A stretch of DNA of 15,511 nt from Oscillospiraceae bacterium. GTDB taxonomy: Bacteria; Bacillota; Clostridia; Oscillospirales; Oscillospiraceae. The notes under the pieces were generated by a model that saw only the letters and a list, made by a program, of their open reading frames with translations, made no database searches and was not told the origin of the DNA. A program made the position numbers and the translations under genes. The stretch is from positions 1 to 15,511 of the forward strand of contig JAEDKB010000022.1 of NCBI GenBank assembly GCA_016296045.1. Direction: 5' to 3'. Shown one piece after another: positions 13,881-15,511 of this stretch. Within the stretch, counting starts at the first letter, position 1. Each line of letters begins with the position of its first letter.

Positions 13881-13983
13881 AAACGTTACGTTTTTCAGGA
13901 AAGATGAGAACCGATTGTTTCCTGTTTGCAGCACGAATCGCTATTACCGCAAAAGCAGTAATAGTAATAGGTAAAAGCAAACA
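13868..13983 (-). promoter_or_regulatory. alternative RNA pairings of the aromatic attenuator
   Basis: Three pairings are visible in the leader RNA. First, CTATTACTGC (13964-13955) and GCGGTAATAG (13950-13941) form a 10-bp hairpin (one G-T pair) with a TTTT loop over the Tyr codons. Second, TGTTTGC (13983-13977) pairs with GCAAACA (13929-13923). Third, TTCGTGC (13937-13931) pairs with GCACGAA (13874-13868), taking the 5' arm of the terminator. This can extend by GC after a T-T mismatch and by AAAC with GTTT (13884-13881) after a 3-base bulge. The second and third pairings exclude each other, and the third excludes the terminator. Confidence 0.65.
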
Positions 13984-13996
13984 TTGCGTTACGCAT
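13895..13996 (-). CDS. 33-aa Phe/Tyr-rich leader peptide of an attenuator
   Basis: ATG 13996-13994 is preceded by AAAGGAG with a 7-base spacing to the start, a strong ribosome site. The frame closes at TGA 13897-13895. Residues 6-15 read FAFTYYYYCF: three Phe and four Tyr in ten codons, with no Trp anywhere. The second half is polar with three further Cys (four in all) and has no recognised fold, signal or domain. The position is between a promoter (14079-14051) and an intrinsic terminator (13880-13841), directly ahead of an operon for Phe and Tyr synthesis. This makes it a leader peptide in the sense of pheL in enteric bacteria. Ribosome stalling at uncharged tRNA-Phe or tRNA-Tyr would favour the antiterminator. 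The frame is too short for standard gene calls. Function is inferred from composition and layout. Confidence 0.9.
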   Translation of the reverse strand: MRNAMFAFTYYYYCFCGNSDSCCKQETIGSHLS

Positions 13997-14018
13997 CGAA
14001 GTTCTCCTTTCGGGATAG

Positions 14019-14036
14019 ACCGGCAGCAAAACCGGT
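14019..14036 (-). promoter_or_regulatory. small hairpin near the 5' end of the aromatic leader RNA
   Basis: ACCGG (14036-14032) pairs with CCGGT (14023-14019), plus an inner T-G pair, around a 6-base loop. It sits just downstream of the predicted transcription start and just before the leader-peptide ribosome site at 14010-14004. It might stabilise the 5' end or insulate the ribosome site. No T-box or riboswitch signature is apparent. Confidence 0.4.
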
Positions 14037-14050
14037 GGATGTTAATTCAT

Positions 14051-14079
14051 AGGATAGCACAAAACCAGTCGAATTTCAA
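14051..14079 (-). promoter_or_regulatory. promoter of the aromatic amino acid operon
   Basis: On the minus strand TTGAAA (14079-14074) is followed by a 17-base spacer and TATCCT (14056-14051), with TG one base before the -10 (extended -10). Transcription should start near 14044-14042, giving a leader RNA of about 220 bases before aroF. The -35 box contains the TGA stop of the MATE gene (14078-14076). Confidence 0.75.
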
Positions 14080-15482
14080 GAGGTGATTTCGGGAAAATGA
14101 TAAAGCGGCTTGATTTTTTTGCGATAAATTTTAACAAGCATCGCAACAGAGACGAGCATGGAAGCAATCTCAGCAATCGGAAAGGAGAGCCAGACGAGGT
14201 CAATATCACCTGCCAAAGACAGTAGATACGCTGCCGGAATCAGCACAACGAGCTGACGGGCAATCGAGACGATCATACTGTACAGGCTCTTGCCGAGGGC
14301 CTGAAATACGCCGCCGAAAATGATGCAGGGACCTGCAAAAACAAAGGGCAGGCACAAAATCCGCAGCGCCGGTACACCAACCTCCAGCATCTGCGCATCG
14401 GGATTGAAAAAGCCGAGCAGCGTTTCCGGAAAGAGCTCGAACAGAGCAATGCCGGTCAGCATCAGGATTGCAGCGCCCAATGCGCCGCAGCGGATGACCT
14501 GCATGATGCGTTTGGGCTTTCGTGCGCCGTAGTTGTAGGCGGAAATGGCAAGCACGGCGTTGTTGATACCGAATACCGGCATAAACACAAAGCTTTGCAG
14601 CTTGAAATAGGCACCGAATACGGTCTTTCCGACCTCGCCCAGACCGGCGGAGATGTGGTTGAAGGTGCCAAGGACAAGATTGAAGCTGTAATTCATCAGA
14701 GAACCGATGGCAACCATAATCATGGAAGGGATGCCGATACCGAGAATACGGCCGATCATCACTTTATCCGGGCGAAAACCGCGCAGCTTTATCTGCACTT
14801 CGGGATTCTTTTTCAGATTCAGGAAAATGGCCATACCAAAGGCAACGATCTGCCCGATGACGGTTGCGGTGGCGGCGCCGGCGACCTCCATCCGAGGAAG
14901 ACCGAACATTCCGAAGATCAAAATCGGGTCAAGGACGATGTTGATGACGGCACCGAGACCCTGCGTGAGCATGGTATAGGCGGTGCGTCCGGTCGATTGC
15001 AGCAGACGTTCCAACAGAATCTCACCGAAAATACCGAAAGAAACAACTGTAATGATGCGGATATAGTCGGTGCCGTAGCGGATGGTCTGCGCGTCGGGAG
15101 TGAGGGAGCGCATATAGGGTTCCGCGCCGAAGATGCCGAAGAGGACACACAGCAGCATACCGCAGAAGGAGAGGAAAATTCCGTTGAGGGCGCTGCGGTT
15201 GACCTGATCGGAATTCTTTTCACCCAGACCTCTTGAAAGCAGCGCATTGACACCGACGGCAATACCCGTGGCGGCACCGATCATAATGTTCTGCACCGGA
15301 AAGGCAAGGGAAACCGCCGTCAGGGCATAATTGTCGACCTCGGAAATGCGCGAGACAAAGACGCTGTCAACCACGTTGTAAAGCGCCTGCACAAGCATGG
15401 ACAGCGCCATGGGAAATGCCATGTTAAACAGCAGCCGCCCGACAGGCATAATCCCCATTTTGTTTTCTTTCAGATTGGACAT
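14076..15482 (-). CDS. MATE-family multidrug/toxin efflux transporter
   Basis: A 468-aa polytopic membrane protein with about twelve hydrophobic segments arranged as two related halves, typical of MATE antiporters that expel cationic compounds using a Na+ or H+ gradient. The N-terminus MGIMPVGRLLFNMAFPMALSMLVQALYNVVDSVFVSR matches the conserved opening of the family, with the first helix carrying P and the following NVVDS/VFVSR turn; the second half repeats this pattern from about residue 245 (IPSMIMVAIGSLMNYSFN). The length fits the usual 440-480. The ATG has only weak ribosome-site pairing upstream (GAAAGTGG), and 29 further bases reach the window edge, so the promoter is not seen. No terminator separates it from the aromatic leader, so read-through into the attenuator is possible. 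The substrate is unknown, and a link with aromatic metabolism is not supported beyond adjacency. Confidence 0.92.
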   Translation of the reverse strand: MSNLKENKMGIMPVGRLLFNMAFPMALSMLVQALYNVVDSVFVSRISEVDNYALTAVSLAFPVQNIMIGAATGIAVGVNALLSRGLGEKNSDQVNRSALNGIFLSFCGMLLCVLFGIFGAEPYMRSLTPDAQTIRYGTDYIRIITVVSFGIFGEILLERLLQSTGRTAYTMLTQGLGAVINIVLDPILIFGMFGLPRMEVAGAATATVIGQIVAFGMAIFLNLKKNPEVQIKLRGFRPDKVMIGRILGIGIPSMIMVAIGSLMNYSFNLVLGTFNHISAGLGEVGKTVFGAYFKLQSFVFMPVFGINNAVLAISAYNYGARKPKRIMQVIRCGALGAAILMLTGIALFELFPETLLGFFNPDAQMLEVGVPALRILCLPFVFAGPCIIFGGVFQALGKSLYSMIVSIARQLVVLIPAAYLLSLAGDIDLVWLSFPIAEIASMLVSVAMLVKIYRKKIKPLYHFPEITS

Positions 15483-15511
15483 CGTTTCAGAACCACTTTC
15501 TTTTGATCTTC

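Noticed and set aside
13820..14050. T-box or other riboswitch in the aromatic leader
   Set aside because: No T-box bulge sequence of the AGGGTGG type, specifier stem or long multi-stem leader was found. The translated Phe/Tyr peptide explains the region better.
1..15511. CRISPR arrays, tRNA, rRNA, insertion sequences or phage genes
   Set aside because: No regular spaced repeats, cloverleaf-like sequence, transposase motifs or phage proteins were seen on either strand.

Overview
The window looks like chromosomal DNA of a moderately GC-rich member of the Clostridia, probably Oscillospirales/Ruminococcaceae-like. This is inferred from GGAGG-type ribosome sites, tightly overlapping genes, a YtrA-type GntR/ABC module, a single-chain molybdenum hydroxylase with no FAD domain, and an AroE-AroK fusion. 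No 16S or marker gene is present, so the taxonomy is tentative. Every supported gene is read from the minus strand, so the text below runs from high to low coordinates.

15482-14076 encodes a MATE-family efflux protein. The stop codon of that gene lies inside the -35 box of a well-formed promoter (14079-14051). This promoter drives the main feature of the window: a leader RNA of about 220 nt with a 33-codon leader peptide (13996-13895). Residues 6-15 of the peptide read FAFTYYYYCF. A perfect 11-bp intrinsic terminator with eight Ts (13880-13841) follows, just before aroF. This is the layout of a ribosome-mediated attenuator sensing charged tRNA-Phe and tRNA-Tyr.

13820-5813 is one eight-gene operon: aroF (DAHP synthase), tyrA, aroB, aroA, aroC, pheA (chorismate mutase-prephenate dehydratase), an aroE-aroK fusion and aroQ. 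Together they encode all seven shikimate-pathway steps to chorismate plus the prephenate steps toward phenylpyruvate and 4-hydroxyphenylpyruvate. Only the final transaminases are missing. Nearly all junctions overlap by 1-10 bases, implying translational coupling.

5440-2330 is a two-gene operon. It holds a molybdopterin hydroxylase of the xanthine dehydrogenase family, possibly the selenium-dependent type, and a polyferredoxin resembling the C-terminal part of RnfB. The promoter overlaps a 12-bp dyad, and a 16-bp-arm terminator lies downstream at 2073-2035.

1963-115 is a self-contained GntR(YtrA-type)-ABC ATPase-ABC permease operon with a strong promoter overlapped by a palindromic operator. 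Between these last two operons lies a dispersed-type palindromic repeat (2129-2215). The left edge (10-45) holds a 13-bp hairpin.
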